Assembly: GCF_018861005.1 (NCBI RefSeq) | Contig: NZ_JAHKQL010000002.1 | Coordinates: 124,001-188,000, forward strand | DNA from: Polaribacter vadi | GTDB lineage: Bacteria > Bacteroidota > Bacteroidia > Flavobacteriales > Flavobacteriaceae | Length of the DNA: 64,000 nt | Direction: 5' to 3' | Part shown: piece by piece, positions 30,201 to 38,353 of the stretch | How the letters are laid out: every line of letters begins with the position of its first letter | Position numbering within the stretch: the first letter of the stretch is position 1 | Translations under genes and position numbers: made by a program | Notes under the pieces: model-generated | The model's input: only the letters and a program-made list of their open reading frames with translations | What the model was told of the DNA's origin: nothing | The model's database searches: none

Positions 30201-32570
30201 TTGAAAAAGATTTTTATTCTATTTTTCTTATTAACATCTGTAATATTTAGCCAAGAAAAATACACAGTAAGTGGTACTGTTTACGACAATACAAGTAACG
30301 AAACCTTAATTGGTGTTTCTATTTACATACCAGAGCTCAACTCAGGTACAACCACAAACGAATATGGTTTTTACTCCATAACCATTCCAGAAGGCACTTA
30401 TAAAATTCAAGTGAGTTATTTAGGTTTTACAACCATTGTAGAAAACATCAACCTAAATAAAAAACTGACTAAAAATTTTAATTTACTAGAGGAATCTGAA
30501 AATTTAGATGAAATTATTATTGAAAGTAATATAGAAAAACTGAATGTAAGATCGCCACAAATGAGTGTCAATAAACTTACAGCAGCAACTATTAAACAAA
30601 TTCCTGTAGTTTTAGGAGAAGCAGATATCATAAAATCTCTAATTCTATTGCCTGGAGTTACTAGTGCTGGAGAAGGTGCTTCTGGCTTTAATGTAAGAGG
30701 TGGTGCTGCAGATCAAAATTTAATATTGCTAGATGAAGCTGTTGTTTTTAATTCATCTCACGTGTTTGGGTTTTTCTCAGTTTTTAATCCTGATGTAATT
30801 AAAGATGTAAAATTATATAAAGGGGGTATTCCTGCAAAATACGGAGGTCGATTATCATCAGTTTTAGATATTTATCAAAAAGAAGGAAACAGTAAAGATT
30901 TTAATATTACTGGAGGAATTGGGTTAGTTTCTAGTCGATTATTGGTTGAAGGCCCTATCAAAAAAGAGAAAATTTCTTTTTTAGTTGGTGGTAGATCTTC
31001 TTATGCACACTTATTTTTACCGCTTTTCGACAATGATAACAAAGCTTATTTTTATGATTTAAACACCAAATTAAACTATAGAATTAACGATAAAAATAAC
31101 GTTTTCTTTTCAGGCTATTTTGGTAAAGATGTTTTTGGTATTAGTGATAGTTTTGTAAATACTTATGGTAATCAAGTTGCCAATTTACGTTGGAATCATC
31201 TTTTTTCTGATAAATTATTTTCTAACCTTTCTTTAATTTATTCTGATTATTTCTACGGATTAACCTTAGATTTTGTTGGCTTTGATTGGGATTCTGGAAT
31301 TACGAATTATAATTTAAAATACGATTTTAACCACTATTTAAATGATAAAACAAAATTAAGTTATGGTATTAATAACATTTATACCAAGTTTAATCCTGGT
31401 GAAATAAAACCAAACAGAGAAGATTCTGGAATACAGCAAGAAAAATTAATTGACAAATATGCCAATGAATTTGCCATTTATTTAGATGCAGAACATAAAT
31501 TAAGCGACAAATTAAGATTACAATATGGAGTGCGTTTTAGCAATTTTACAAGATTAGGCCAGGATGAATTAAACATTTATCAAAATGACGAACCAGTTAT
31601 TTATGATGAACAATTCAAAAAATATGAGTCAGCAGAAGCTATTGGTACAGAATCTTACTCAAGAAGTAATGCAATAGCAACTTTCAACAATCTTGAACCT
31701 CGTGTTTCTATGTCTTATATTTTAAATGAAAGCACTTCTATAAAGGCTAGTTATAATAGAATGGTGCAATATTTACATTTATTGTCTAATACATCCTCTC
31801 CTACTCCATTAGATGTTTGGACACCAAGTGGAAAATATATTAAACCTCAATTATTAGATCAATATGCAGTTGGTTATTTTAAATCTTTAAAAGATGGAGA
31901 TTATTCTATAGAAACTGAAGCTTTTTATAAAGATATAGACAACAGAATCGATTATATAAATGGTGCAAACTTAATTGCAAACAACGAAATTGAAACTGTT
32001 ATTTTAAACGGAAGAGCAAGAGCTTATGGTTTAGAATTATTAATCAAAAAAAATGAAGGAAAATTTAAAGGTTGGTTTGCATACACTTTGTCTAGATCTG
32101 AGCAGCAAACATCAGGTAGAACTGCAATTGAACCAGGTATTAATAATGGAAAATGGTACAGCACACCTTATGATAAAACCCACGATTTCTCTATAAATGG
32201 AAGTTACGAATTAAATGAAAAATGGAAATTCAACACTAATTTTGTTTTCCAAACTGGGCAACCAACAAATTATCCTGTAGGTCAATATGAATTTCAAGGT
32301 TTAAACGTACCTATTTATGATGATAATAGAAGAAATGCAGACAGGCTTCCTGCATATCATAGATTAGATCTTTCTGCAACATTAACACCAGAAAAAAATA
32401 AAAATAGAAAATGGCAAAGTGAATGGGTTTTTGGAATCTACAATGTTTATGGACGTCAAAATGCAGCTTCCATTAACTTTAGTCAGAATAGAGAAACCTT
32501 ACGAAATGAAGCTGTACAAACTTCCATTTTTGGAATGGTGCCTTCTGTTACCTATAATTTTAAATTTTAA
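30201..32570 (+). CDS. TonB-dependent outer-membrane receptor
   Basis: 789 residues from TTG 30201, giving the signal peptide LKKIFILFFLLTSVIFSQ (first residue read as Met). Then a carboxypeptidase-regulatory-like beta domain (about 21-110: SGTVYDNTSNETLIGVSIYI), a plug domain (125-240: FNVRGGAADQNLILLDEA, GGIPAKYGGRLSSVLDI) and a 22-strand barrel to the C-terminal F. Such receptors import bulky ligands using TonB-ExbBD energy. A DUF4249 lipoprotein gene follows after 5 bp, a pairing common in Flavobacteriia. No SusD homologue is present, so a polysaccharide ligand is not implied. Confidence 0.93.
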   Translation: MKKIFILFFLLTSVIFSQEKYTVSGTVYDNTSNETLIGVSIYIPELNSGTTTNEYGFYSITIPEGTYKIQVSYLGFTTIVENINLNKKLTKNFNLLEESENLDEIIIESNIEKLNVRSPQMSVNKLTAATIKQIPVVLGEADIIKSLILLPGVTSAGEGASGFNVRGGAADQNLILLDEAVVFNSSHVFGFFSVFNPDVIKDVKLYKGGIPAKYGGRLSSVLDIYQKEGNSKDFNITGGIGLVSSRLLVEGPIKKEKISFLVGGRSSYAHLFLPLFDNDNKAYFYDLNTKLNYRINDKNNVFFSGYFGKDVFGISDSFVNTYGNQVANLRWNHLFSDKLFSNLSLIYSDYFYGLTLDFVGFDWDSGITNYNLKYDFNHYLNDKTKLSYGINNIYTKFNPGEIKPNREDSGIQQEKLIDKYANEFAIYLDAEHKLSDKLRLQYGVRFSNFTRLGQDELNIYQNDEPVIYDEQFKKYESAEAIGTESYSRSNAIATFNNLEPRVSMSYILNESTSIKASYNRMVQYLHLLSNTSSPTPLDVWTPSGKYIKPQLLDQYAVGYFKSLKDGDYSIETEAFYKDIDNRIDYINGANLIANNEIETVILNGRARAYGLELLIKKNEGKFKGWFAYTLSRSEQQTSGRTAIEPGINNGKWYSTPYDKTHDFSINGSYELNEKWKFNTNFVFQTGQPTNYPVGQYEFQGLNVPIYDDNRRNADRLPAYHRLDLSATLTPEKNKNRKWQSEWVFGIYNVYGRQNAASINFSQNRETLRNEAVQTSIFGMVPSVTYNFKF

Positions 32571-32575
32571 GAACG

Positions 32576-33406
32576 ATGAAAAAGATATATATACTACCTA
32601 TTTTAATATGCTTCTTTTTTGCAAATTGTGAAAAAGTTATTGAGGTTGATGTACCATCAATAGCTCCAAAATTAGTGATAGATGCAACCTTTGAGGTTTT
32701 GTTTGATGAAAACCCTGTTACTGCAAAAACTAACGTAAAACTTAGTCTATCTGCAAATTATTTTGATGAAGAAATTCCGTCAGTTACAAATGCAACCGTA
32801 TTTGTAACCAATTTATCTAATAATACAATTATTAATTTTACTGATGCTAATGAAGATGGTACTTACACACCTAACATCGCTTTTATTCCTGCAGATGACA
32901 CAGCATATGAGTTAACTGTAATTTATGAAAACGAAACTTACAAAGCAGAAGCTACCAAAGTAAAATCGACACCTTTTGTTTCTGTAGTTCAAGGTGATGA
33001 AACTTTATTTACGGGTGATGAAATTCAGTTGAAAATAGAATTTCAAGATGATGAAACTGTAGAAAATTATTATTTATTAGATTATACAAATAACATATTT
33101 TTAGCTTTAGATGATCGTTTTTTTAATGGTTCTTTGTATAATTTTTCTTCCTTTTATCAAGAAGACGAAATTGAAGTTCCAACCACTGTAACTATTAAAA
33201 TGCACGGAATTACAAAAGATTATTACACTTATTTCGAGGTTTTAATGAGTCAAAGTGGGCAAAATTCTGGAGGCCCTTTTGAATCTGTACCTGCTTCTTT
33301 ATTAGGTAATATTATAAATACTACTAATGATGATAATTATCCTTTAGGCTATTTTCATATTTCTGAAACAGATACTTATACCATAGATTTAGTAGAAAAT
33401 GAGTAA
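32576..33406 (+). CDS. DUF4249 family lipoprotein, partner of the TonB receptor
   Basis: 276 residues. A lipoprotein signal (CFFFANC) is followed by EKVIEVDVPSIAPKLVIDATFE, the typical opening of DUF4249, and a beta-rich body. The family is found almost only next to TonB-dependent receptors in Bacteroidota and probably caps the receptor at the cell surface; molecular function is not established. Five-bp gap to the receptor gene. A 27-bp palindrome lies 8 bp after the stop. Confidence 0.8.
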   Translation: MKKIYILPILICFFFANCEKVIEVDVPSIAPKLVIDATFEVLFDENPVTAKTNVKLSLSANYFDEEIPSVTNATVFVTNLSNNTIINFTDANEDGTYTPNIAFIPADDTAYELTVIYENETYKAEATKVKSTPFVSVVQGDETLFTGDEIQLKIEFQDDETVENYYLLDYTNNIFLALDDRFFNGSLYNFSSFYQEDEIEVPTTVTIKMHGITKDYYTYFEVLMSQSGQNSGGPFESVPASLLGNIINTTNDDNYPLGYFHISETDTYTIDLVENE

Positions 33407-33413
33407 AATCTTT

Positions 33414-33440
33414 CCTGCAAGGTTTCAAAAACCTTGTAGG
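33414..33440. repeat. Palindromic intergenic repeat
   Basis: CCTGCAAGGTTT (33414-33425), loop CAA, AAACCTTGTAGG (33429-33440): a 12-bp stem with one G-U pair. I recall closely similar palindromes scattered in flavobacterial genomes, so this is listed as a REP-like repeat; it can also act as terminator for the receptor operon, though no strong T-run follows. Confidence 0.5.
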
Positions 33441-33530
33441 TATGTTTTAGTCCAGAAATATCTTAATTTATTAATAATGATGTTTTACTTAAAAATGTTT
33501 TATATTTTTGGAACATATGCTTATAGCATA

Positions 33531-34171
33531 GTTGGCAAACATTAACAAAAAATGAAGAAAACAATACTTTTATTTTCAATATTCCTCTCTACTTTAATAT
33601 TTTCACAAAAAGATAATGGAAAAATATTTCTTAAAAACGGAGAAGTTAAAACTGGATATATAAGACTTGGTTTGTTCAGTACTTTTGGTTTTGCTTCAGA
33701 AAATATAGTGGTTTACAAAAAAAATAAAGAAAGTAAAGAAAAAATAAAGTACTCTTTGAATGAAATAAATAAAGTAGTACTGGAAAAAAGAGGAACCTAT
33801 TTTATGAAAAAGAATGAAAAAGGAGATATATTAATCACTAATTTAACTTATGAAGGCTCTCCTTTAAGCCTCTATTACTATCCAGAAGAAAGTTTTAACG
33901 GACAGAAAAGTCCAACCTATTATTTTCAGAATGGAAATGAAGACTTAAAACTCATTTATAGAGGATTGGGAAATTCATCAGATAAGAAAATGAGGAAATA
34001 TTTCAGCGATTGTCCTAAATTAGCTGAATATATAAAATCAAGGACTTTCGAAAAATATGTAGAAAGAAGTCCAAAATTTAAAGAGAAAAGCAAACTAACG
34101 TCAAAATTGATTGAAATTGTAAAATATTATAATGAAAATTGTCAGTAATATGAATAAAAACGTTTGCTAAC
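33531..34171 (+). other. Cassette-like unit A (gene bounded by complementary core sequences)
   Basis: The unit begins GTTGGCAAAC (33531-33540) and ends GTTTGCTAAC (34162-34171), reverse complements of each other at 9 of 10 positions, with one gene (33552-34148) between. This is how an integron gene cassette looks after insertion: its first bases and the start of its own recombination site were paired in the circular form. The bases do not fit the canonical GTTRRRY, and no integrase gene is in the window, so 'cassette-like' is an inference. Confidence 0.4.
33552..34148 (+). CDS. Secreted protein of unknown function
   Basis: 198 residues with a signal peptide (MKKTILLFSIFLSTLIFSQ). The mature part begins KIFLKNGEVKTGYI, a beta pattern often seen in small Bacteroidota envelope proteins, and ends in a lysine-rich helix. 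No catalytic motif or named family recognised. It is a single-gene transcript candidate lying inside the cassette-like unit A, preceded by a small hairpin (TATGCT/AGCATA, 33516-33530). Confidence 0.65.
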   Translation: MKKTILLFSIFLSTLIFSQKDNGKIFLKNGEVKTGYIRLGLFSTFGFASENIVVYKKNKESKEKIKYSLNEINKVVLEKRGTYFMKKNEKGDILITNLTYEGSPLSLYYYPEESFNGQKSPTYYFQNGNEDLKLIYRGLGNSSDKKMRKYFSDCPKLAEYIKSRTFEKYVERSPKFKEKSKLTSKLIEIVKYYNENCQ

Positions 34172-34298
34172 ACTGTGTAAAAAAATTGATAGCAAAAGCC
34201 TACTTACAAAAATCCTCTTGGATTTTATTGGTTCTAGTTATATTTAGTAACTTTAATGCTTAAACCACGAAACTTTCCTTACACAACAAGTTACAAAC
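34162..34298 (+). repeat. attC-like structured repeat, copy 1
   Basis: 137 bp from GTTTGCTAAC to GTTACAAAC. The outer arms are imperfect inverted repeats (GTTTGCTAACACTGTGTAA against TTACACAACAAGTTACAAAC), with an inner hairpin AAAATCC/GGATTTT. It shares ordered blocks with copy 2 at 34972-35093: TAACA..GT.TAAAA, then TGCTTAAA.CACG.AAC, then ACACAACAA. The blocks are too long and ordered to be chance, so the two are homologous. Confidence 0.6.
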
Positions 34299-34980
34299 AA
34301 CTAAAAAAAAATCGATTTGAAAAAAACCTTACTTATTGGAATATTAACTATTTTTCCATTATTATTATTTTCTCAAAATAAAAAAATCGATTTTGGAATA
34401 AAAGGTGGAATTAACTACTCGAATTACATTGATAATATTGATTTAAATTTATTTACTCATATCCCTGCTGATTATAATGGAAAAACAGGTTACTATATTG
34501 GGGCATACTCTAATATTGGAATCAATGAATTAATCTCAATAAAACCTGAATTGTTAATTTCTAAAACTGGTAGTAAAGCAATTATTGAATTTAAAGATTT
34601 ACGTAATATTTATACTAGTCAAGACATAGTAGTATATCAAGAAACAAAAGCGGTAATAGATGAATATAATGTGTTAATTCCAATTCTATTAAACCTTAAT
34701 CTGAATAAATTTTTTTTTGAAATTGGACCTCAATTTGGATATGCTTTTAGTAGAAATATATCTTATAAAGATGGACCAATTAATTCTCAACTAATTTTGA
34801 AAAACTCTAACTCTGAAAATTTTGAATTTGCTGGAGCAATTGGTTTTGGATATAGATTATCTGAATTATATCAGATTGATATTCGATATTCGTATGGATT
34901 TACAGAAAGACAACATTTGAATAGTTCTATTTTATATTTTGGACTATCCTACAAACTCTGATAGAAAAACGGTTTGTAAC
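34290..34980 (+). other. Cassette-like unit B (gene bounded by complementary core sequences)
   Basis: Begins GTTACAAAC (34290-34298) and ends GTTTGTAAC (34972-34980), perfect reverse complements (9 of 9), enclosing one gene. The core differs from that of unit A, yet each unit matches itself, which is the diagnostic relation of cassette ends. Mobility is inferred, not shown. Confidence 0.45.
34317..34961 (+). CDS. PorT-like outer-membrane beta-barrel protein
   Basis: 214 residues starting at TTG 34317; an in-frame TAA 15 nt upstream and a good signal peptide (MKKTLLIGILTIFPLLLFSQ) leave no other start. The mature protein begins KIDFGIKGGINYSN, repeats amphipathic strands (GYYIGAYSNIGI, FFEIGPQFGYAF, FAGAIGFGYRLS) and ends in LYFGLSYKL, the profile of the small eight-stranded barrels annotated as porin family/PorT. 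It is the only gene in cassette-like unit B. Family call is by pattern; ligand unknown. Confidence 0.75.
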   Translation: MKKTLLIGILTIFPLLLFSQNKKIDFGIKGGINYSNYIDNIDLNLFTHIPADYNGKTGYYIGAYSNIGINELISIKPELLISKTGSKAIIEFKDLRNIYTSQDIVVYQETKAVIDEYNVLIPILLNLNLNKFFFEIGPQFGYAFSRNISYKDGPINSQLILKNSNSENFEFAGAIGFGYRLSELYQIDIRYSYGFTERQHLNSSILYFGLSYKL

Positions 34981-35093
34981 ATCGTATAAAATTAATTGCT
35001 AGTTTTAGCTCACTTGGGAAATTCCTTCGTGAATAATCTAGTAAATTAGTTGCTTAAAACACGCAACGAAATCATACACAACAACTTTGGCAG
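34972..35093 (+). repeat. attC-like structured repeat, copy 2
   Basis: 122 bp from GTTTGTAAC to CTTTGGCAG, homologous to copy 1. Inner hairpins: GCTA/TAGC (near 35008-35019), CACTTGGGAAATTCCTTCGTG with GGAA/TTCC, and GTTGC/GCAAC (near 35049-35067). The following gene begins 42 bp later. The expected matching core (CTGCCAAAG) is not found downstream of that gene, so a third unit, if it existed, has lost its right end. Confidence 0.6.
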
Positions 35094-35135
35094 TAATTTG
35101 AACACACTTTATTGCTTTTAAACAAAATTTGAGAA

Positions 35136-35675
35136 ATGTCAACACTTTTAGAACATAGAGAAAAACTAAACTTAACCCAAGAAGAGTTGGCTACAAAATC
35201 AGGTGTTTCTGTAAGAACTATACAAAGAATTGAATCTGGTGTAAAACCAAAAGGGTATACATTAGAAAGTATATCTAAAGCATTAGGGATAAACAAAGAA
35301 GATTTATTAAAAGAAAATAAAGAGTCCGAAAAAATCAACAAACAGCTTACTAAATATATTAATTTATCTTCTATAATATTGCTGATAGTTCCTTTTGGTA
35401 GTATAATTATGCCACTAATTTTTATGCGATGGAAAAAGGAAATCAATACTGTTACAAAACAAATCGTTTCTATTCAAATATTATGGACATTATCATTCCT
35501 CATTGTAACACTATTAGTCGCTTTTTTATCAAAGTGGTTTTCATTAAGTAAAGAAATTATTCCGCTTGTTATGCTAACTTTAATAATAATTAACCTCTAT
35601 ATTATTATTAGAAACACGGCTGAAATAGAAAAAAACAACAAATTACATATACGATTGAATTTCAGTATTTTATAA
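35136..35675 (+). CDS. XRE-type helix-turn-helix protein with C-terminal membrane helices
   Basis: 179 residues. Residues 5-60 are a clear lambda-repressor-like HTH (LNLTQEELATKSGVSVRTIQRIESG). After a charged linker come three transmembrane segments (about 70-92, 108-130, 135-155), so it is a membrane-tethered DNA-binding protein. It has no partner gene in the same operon. It follows attC-like copy 2. Targets cannot be inferred. Confidence 0.8.
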   Translation: MSTLLEHREKLNLTQEELATKSGVSVRTIQRIESGVKPKGYTLESISKALGINKEDLLKENKESEKINKQLTKYINLSSIILLIVPFGSIIMPLIFMRWKKEINTVTKQIVSIQILWTLSFLIVTLLVAFLSKWFSLSKEIIPLVMLTLIIINLYIIIRNTAEIEKNNKLHIRLNFSIL

Positions 35676-35770
35676 ACACGACAATTTATTGTCGGGAATT
35701 TGGCGGGTAACTTTTTAGCTTTATTTAGCGAAATAAAATGAATTTTGTATCAAATATAAAATTCTAAAAA

Positions 35771-37261
35771 ATGAAAAAATATTTCATACTAATTCATTTA
35801 TTATTTCTTACAATTTTAGCAAACGCTCAAGTTGAAAAATCATCTGAACTATACAAAACAATAAAAGAAAAAGATAGCCTTCTTTTTAATATTGGTTTTA
35901 ATAATTGTGACATCATACAATTTAAAAAACTAGTAAGTGATAATTTCGAATTTTATCACGACCAAGGAGGAATTGCAAAATCAAAGTCTGAATTTATTCA
36001 AAGTATAGAAAATGGACTTTGTAAGTTAGACTATAAACCAAAAAGAGTTATAGATGAAAAATCATTAGACATTTTTCCTTTAAATAATAATGGCGTTTTA
36101 TATGGAGCAATTCAAACTGGAACACATAGTTTCTATGCTATCGAAAAAAACAAAGAAGAATACTTAACAAGTGTAGCAAACTTTACTCATTTATGGATTC
36201 TTGAAAATGAAAAATGGAAATTAAGCAAAGGTTTAAGCTATAACCACAAAGATGTTGACAAACCAACTGACAACAAATTATTATTTAGTGACAAAGAAGA
36301 AACAGAAAGGTGGCTGGAGCAAAAGAGCATTCCTGCATTAGGAATTGGATACATTGAAGATGGAAAAATTAAACAAGTTAGTGTTTTTGGCGAATTAGAA
36401 AAAGGAAAAACAGCACCTAAAAACACGATTTGGAATGTTGCTTCATTAACTAAACCAATTACTGCTTTAGTAGCCTTAAAACTAATTGATTCAGGTAAAT
36501 TAAGTTTAGATGAAGCTTTATATAAATATTATATCGATCAAGACATAATTAATGACCCAAAAGCAAAAAAACTAACAGTAAGAATAATTTTAAGCCATCA
36601 AACAGGGTTTTCTAATTGGAGAGGAAATAATGAAAATGGTAAATTAAGTTTCGATTTTGAGCCAGGAACAAAATATCAATATTCAGGAGAAGGTTTTGAA
36701 TATTTGAAAAAAGTGTTGGAAAATAAATTTAATAAAAGTATTCAGCAATTGGCAGACGAATTAATCTTTAAGCCACTTAAAATGTACAATACTAATTTTG
36801 TTTGGAACGAACAATATGAATCTAGGTTTGCAAAATGGCATACAGAAAAAGGAGGGAAAATATATCCTACAAAAAAACACAATACAGCATCTGGAGCAGA
36901 CGATTTATTAACAACTATTGAAGACTATACAATATTCGTAAATTATCTAGTAAATGGAGCTGGTCTATCTAAAAATTTATTTAAAGAAATTGTATCTGAA
37001 CAGGTTAGAATAAATGATTTTAAGCATTTTGGTTTAGGTTGGTGGATTGACGAAAACATTAATTCAAATAAGGATTTCGCAATGGTTCACGGAGGAGATG
37101 ATATAGGAGTACATACAATCGCTTTTATTATACCAAAGACAAAACAAGGTCTTATAATATTTACTAATAGCGATAATGGAACTGGTGCTTTTCAAGAAGT
37201 CTTATTAAAATATTTAGGAAAAAACGGACAAGGAATAATGGAAGTAGAAATGAAAAGATAA
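35771..37261 (+). CDS. Secreted serine hydrolase (class C beta-lactamase fold) with N-terminal NTF2-like domain
   Basis: 496 residues, signal peptide ending NAQ. Residues 25-155 look like a DUF4440/SnoaL (NTF2-like) domain (FYHDQGG, THLWILENEKWKLSKG). Residues 180-490 carry the penicillin-binding fold motifs: Ser225-x-x-Lys228 (SLTK), Tyr304-Ser-Gly306 and HGGDD near 443 in place of KTG. Family members include D-aminopeptidases, esterases and peptidoglycan enzymes, so the substrate is open. Single gene with a strong 3' hairpin; no cassette core is seen at its ends. Confidence 0.85.
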   Translation: MKKYFILIHLLFLTILANAQVEKSSELYKTIKEKDSLLFNIGFNNCDIIQFKKLVSDNFEFYHDQGGIAKSKSEFIQSIENGLCKLDYKPKRVIDEKSLDIFPLNNNGVLYGAIQTGTHSFYAIEKNKEEYLTSVANFTHLWILENEKWKLSKGLSYNHKDVDKPTDNKLLFSDKEETERWLEQKSIPALGIGYIEDGKIKQVSVFGELEKGKTAPKNTIWNVASLTKPITALVALKLIDSGKLSLDEALYKYYIDQDIINDPKAKKLTVRIILSHQTGFSNWRGNNENGKLSFDFEPGTKYQYSGEGFEYLKKVLENKFNKSIQQLADELIFKPLKMYNTNFVWNEQYESRFAKWHTEKGGKIYPTKKHNTASGADDLLTTIEDYTIFVNYLVNGAGLSKNLFKEIVSEQVRINDFKHFGLGWWIDENINSNKDFAMVHGGDDIGVHTIAFIIPKTKQGLIIFTNSDNGTGAFQEVLLKYLGKNGQGIMEVEMKR

Positions 37262-37278
37262 AAACTACTATATAAAAA

Positions 37279-37330
37279 ATAGCAGTTAAGAGCTAAACTT
37301 TAAGTTTGGTTCTTAACTGCTATCTTTGTT
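37279..37330 (+). terminator. Long hairpin terminator
   Basis: ATAGCAGTTAAGA (37279-37291) pairs perfectly with TCTTAACTGCTAT (37311-37323), and the inner sequences GCTAAACTT / AAGTTTGGT also pair, giving an almost closed 45-nt hairpin followed by CTTTGTTTT. It lies 18 bp after the serine hydrolase stop. Confidence 0.75.
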
Positions 37331-37419
37331 TTAATCCGAAAAGTATCACACATAAATTTGCTAATTTTTCATATCCAATCACATAACAGCAATTAATTTC
37401 CTTTTATAAACTTCGCTTT

Positions 37420-37493
37420 GCGTTAGGGATTGAAACGACATCCTTTTTTTATTTTTCATAAAAAAAGATATAGTGTAAAGCCTGTTAAAACGC
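37420..37493 (+). ncRNA. Structured RNA-like element (possible Flavo-1-type motif)
   Basis: About 74 nt with nested pairings: GCGTT (37420-37424) with AACGC (37489-37493), AGG (425-427) with CCT (481-483), and a perfect 10-bp distal stem CTTTTTTTAT (37443-37452) with ATAAAAAAAG (37458-37467). The conserved-looking single-stranded words GGGATTGAAACGACATCC and AAAGATATAGTGTAAAGCC recur, from memory, in intergenic regions of many flavobacteria. It may be the Flavo-1 RNA motif or a relative. It sits 50 bp before murQ, upstream of the murQ -7 box, so it is not part of the predicted murQ mRNA. Confidence 0.45.
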
Positions 37494-37528
37494 CCAAAAA
37501 ATAATACTCAATTTTATATAGAAATCTG

Positions 37529-37536
37529 TATTTTTG
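37529..37536 (+). promoter_or_regulatory. murQ promoter -7 box (leaderless start)
   Basis: TATTTTTG fits TAnnTTTG and ends 4 nt before ATG 37541. Transcription would begin at the start codon, as at trmD. The TTG at 37538 directly before the ATG is therefore not the start. A -33 element is not evident. Confidence 0.5.
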
Positions 37537-37540
37537 ATTG

Positions 37541-38353
37541 ATGAATTTTACAAAAACTACAGAACAAGATTCTAAATACAATCATTTAGAAAAAATGTCT
37601 ATTTCAGAATTATTAAGCAACATTAATAATGAAGATAAAACTGTGCCTTTGGCAGTAGAAAAAGCCCTACCACAAATTGAAGCTTTAACAACACAAATTG
37701 TTAAGAAGTTAAAAAAAGGTGGAAGACTTTTTTACATAGGTGCAGGAACTTCTGGCAGATTAGGTATTGTAGATGCTTCTGAATGTCCACCAACTTTTGG
37801 TGTTCCTCACGAATTGGTAGTAGGTTTAATTGCTGGTGGAGATATTGCCATTAGAAAAGCGGTTGAATTTGCAGAAGATTCTACAAACCAAGGTTGGTTA
37901 GATTTGCAAGCACATAATATTTCTAATAAAGATGTTGTAGTTGGTATAGCAGCATCTGGAACTACGCCTTATGTAATTGCAGCCTTAGAAAAATGTAATG
38001 AAAATAATATTGTAACTGGTGCAATTTCTTGTAATAAAAATAGTCCTTTATCCTTAACATCTCAATATGCTATAGAAGTAATTGTTGGACCAGAATTTGT
38101 AACTGGAAGCTCTAGAATGAAAGCTGGAACTGCACAAAAATTGGTTTTAAATATGCTTTCTACAGCTACAATGATTCAGTTAGGAAAAATTAAAGGTAAT
38201 AAAATGGTTGATATGCAACTCTCTAACAACAAACTAGTAGAAAGAGGGCAAAAAATGTTAGCCAAAGAATTAAACATCGACCAAGAAAAGGCAGGTAAAT
38301 TATTAGCTGAATATGGTAATGTTAGAAATGCAATAAAAAACTATAACTCATGA
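37541..38353 (+). CDS. murQ: N-acetylmuramic acid 6-phosphate etherase
   Basis: 270 residues from ATG 37541. SIS-domain enzyme with signature blocks GRLFYIGAGTSGRLGIVDASECPPTFG (about 62-88), GIAASGTTPYV, and GSSRMKAGTAQKLVLNMLSTATM. MurQ removes the lactyl ether from MurNAc-6-phosphate to give GlcNAc-6-phosphate during peptidoglycan recycling. It lacks the longer C-terminal extension seen in some homologues. Followed, with a 4-bp overlap, by a small membrane protein and then a DUF6695-like gene, an arrangement I recall in other Flavobacteriaceae. Confidence 0.95.
   Translation: MNFTKTTEQDSKYNHLEKMSISELLSNINNEDKTVPLAVEKALPQIEALTTQIVKKLKKGGRLFYIGAGTSGRLGIVDASECPPTFGVPHELVVGLIAGGDIAIRKAVEFAEDSTNQGWLDLQAHNISNKDVVVGIAASGTTPYVIAALEKCNENNIVTGAISCNKNSPLSLTSQYAIEVIVGPEFVTGSSRMKAGTAQKLVLNMLSTATMIQLGKIKGNKMVDMQLSNNKLVERGQKMLAKELNIDQEKAGKLLAEYGNVRNAIKNYNS

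Noticed and set aside
33531..35093. Classical integron attC sites
   Set aside because: The cores do not fit GTTRRRY/RYYYAAC and no IntI gene is in the window; kept only as attC-like.
35136..35675. XRE gene as part of a toxin-antitoxin or phage repressor locus
   Set aside because: No small partner gene or phage gene is adjacent, and it carries three membrane helices.
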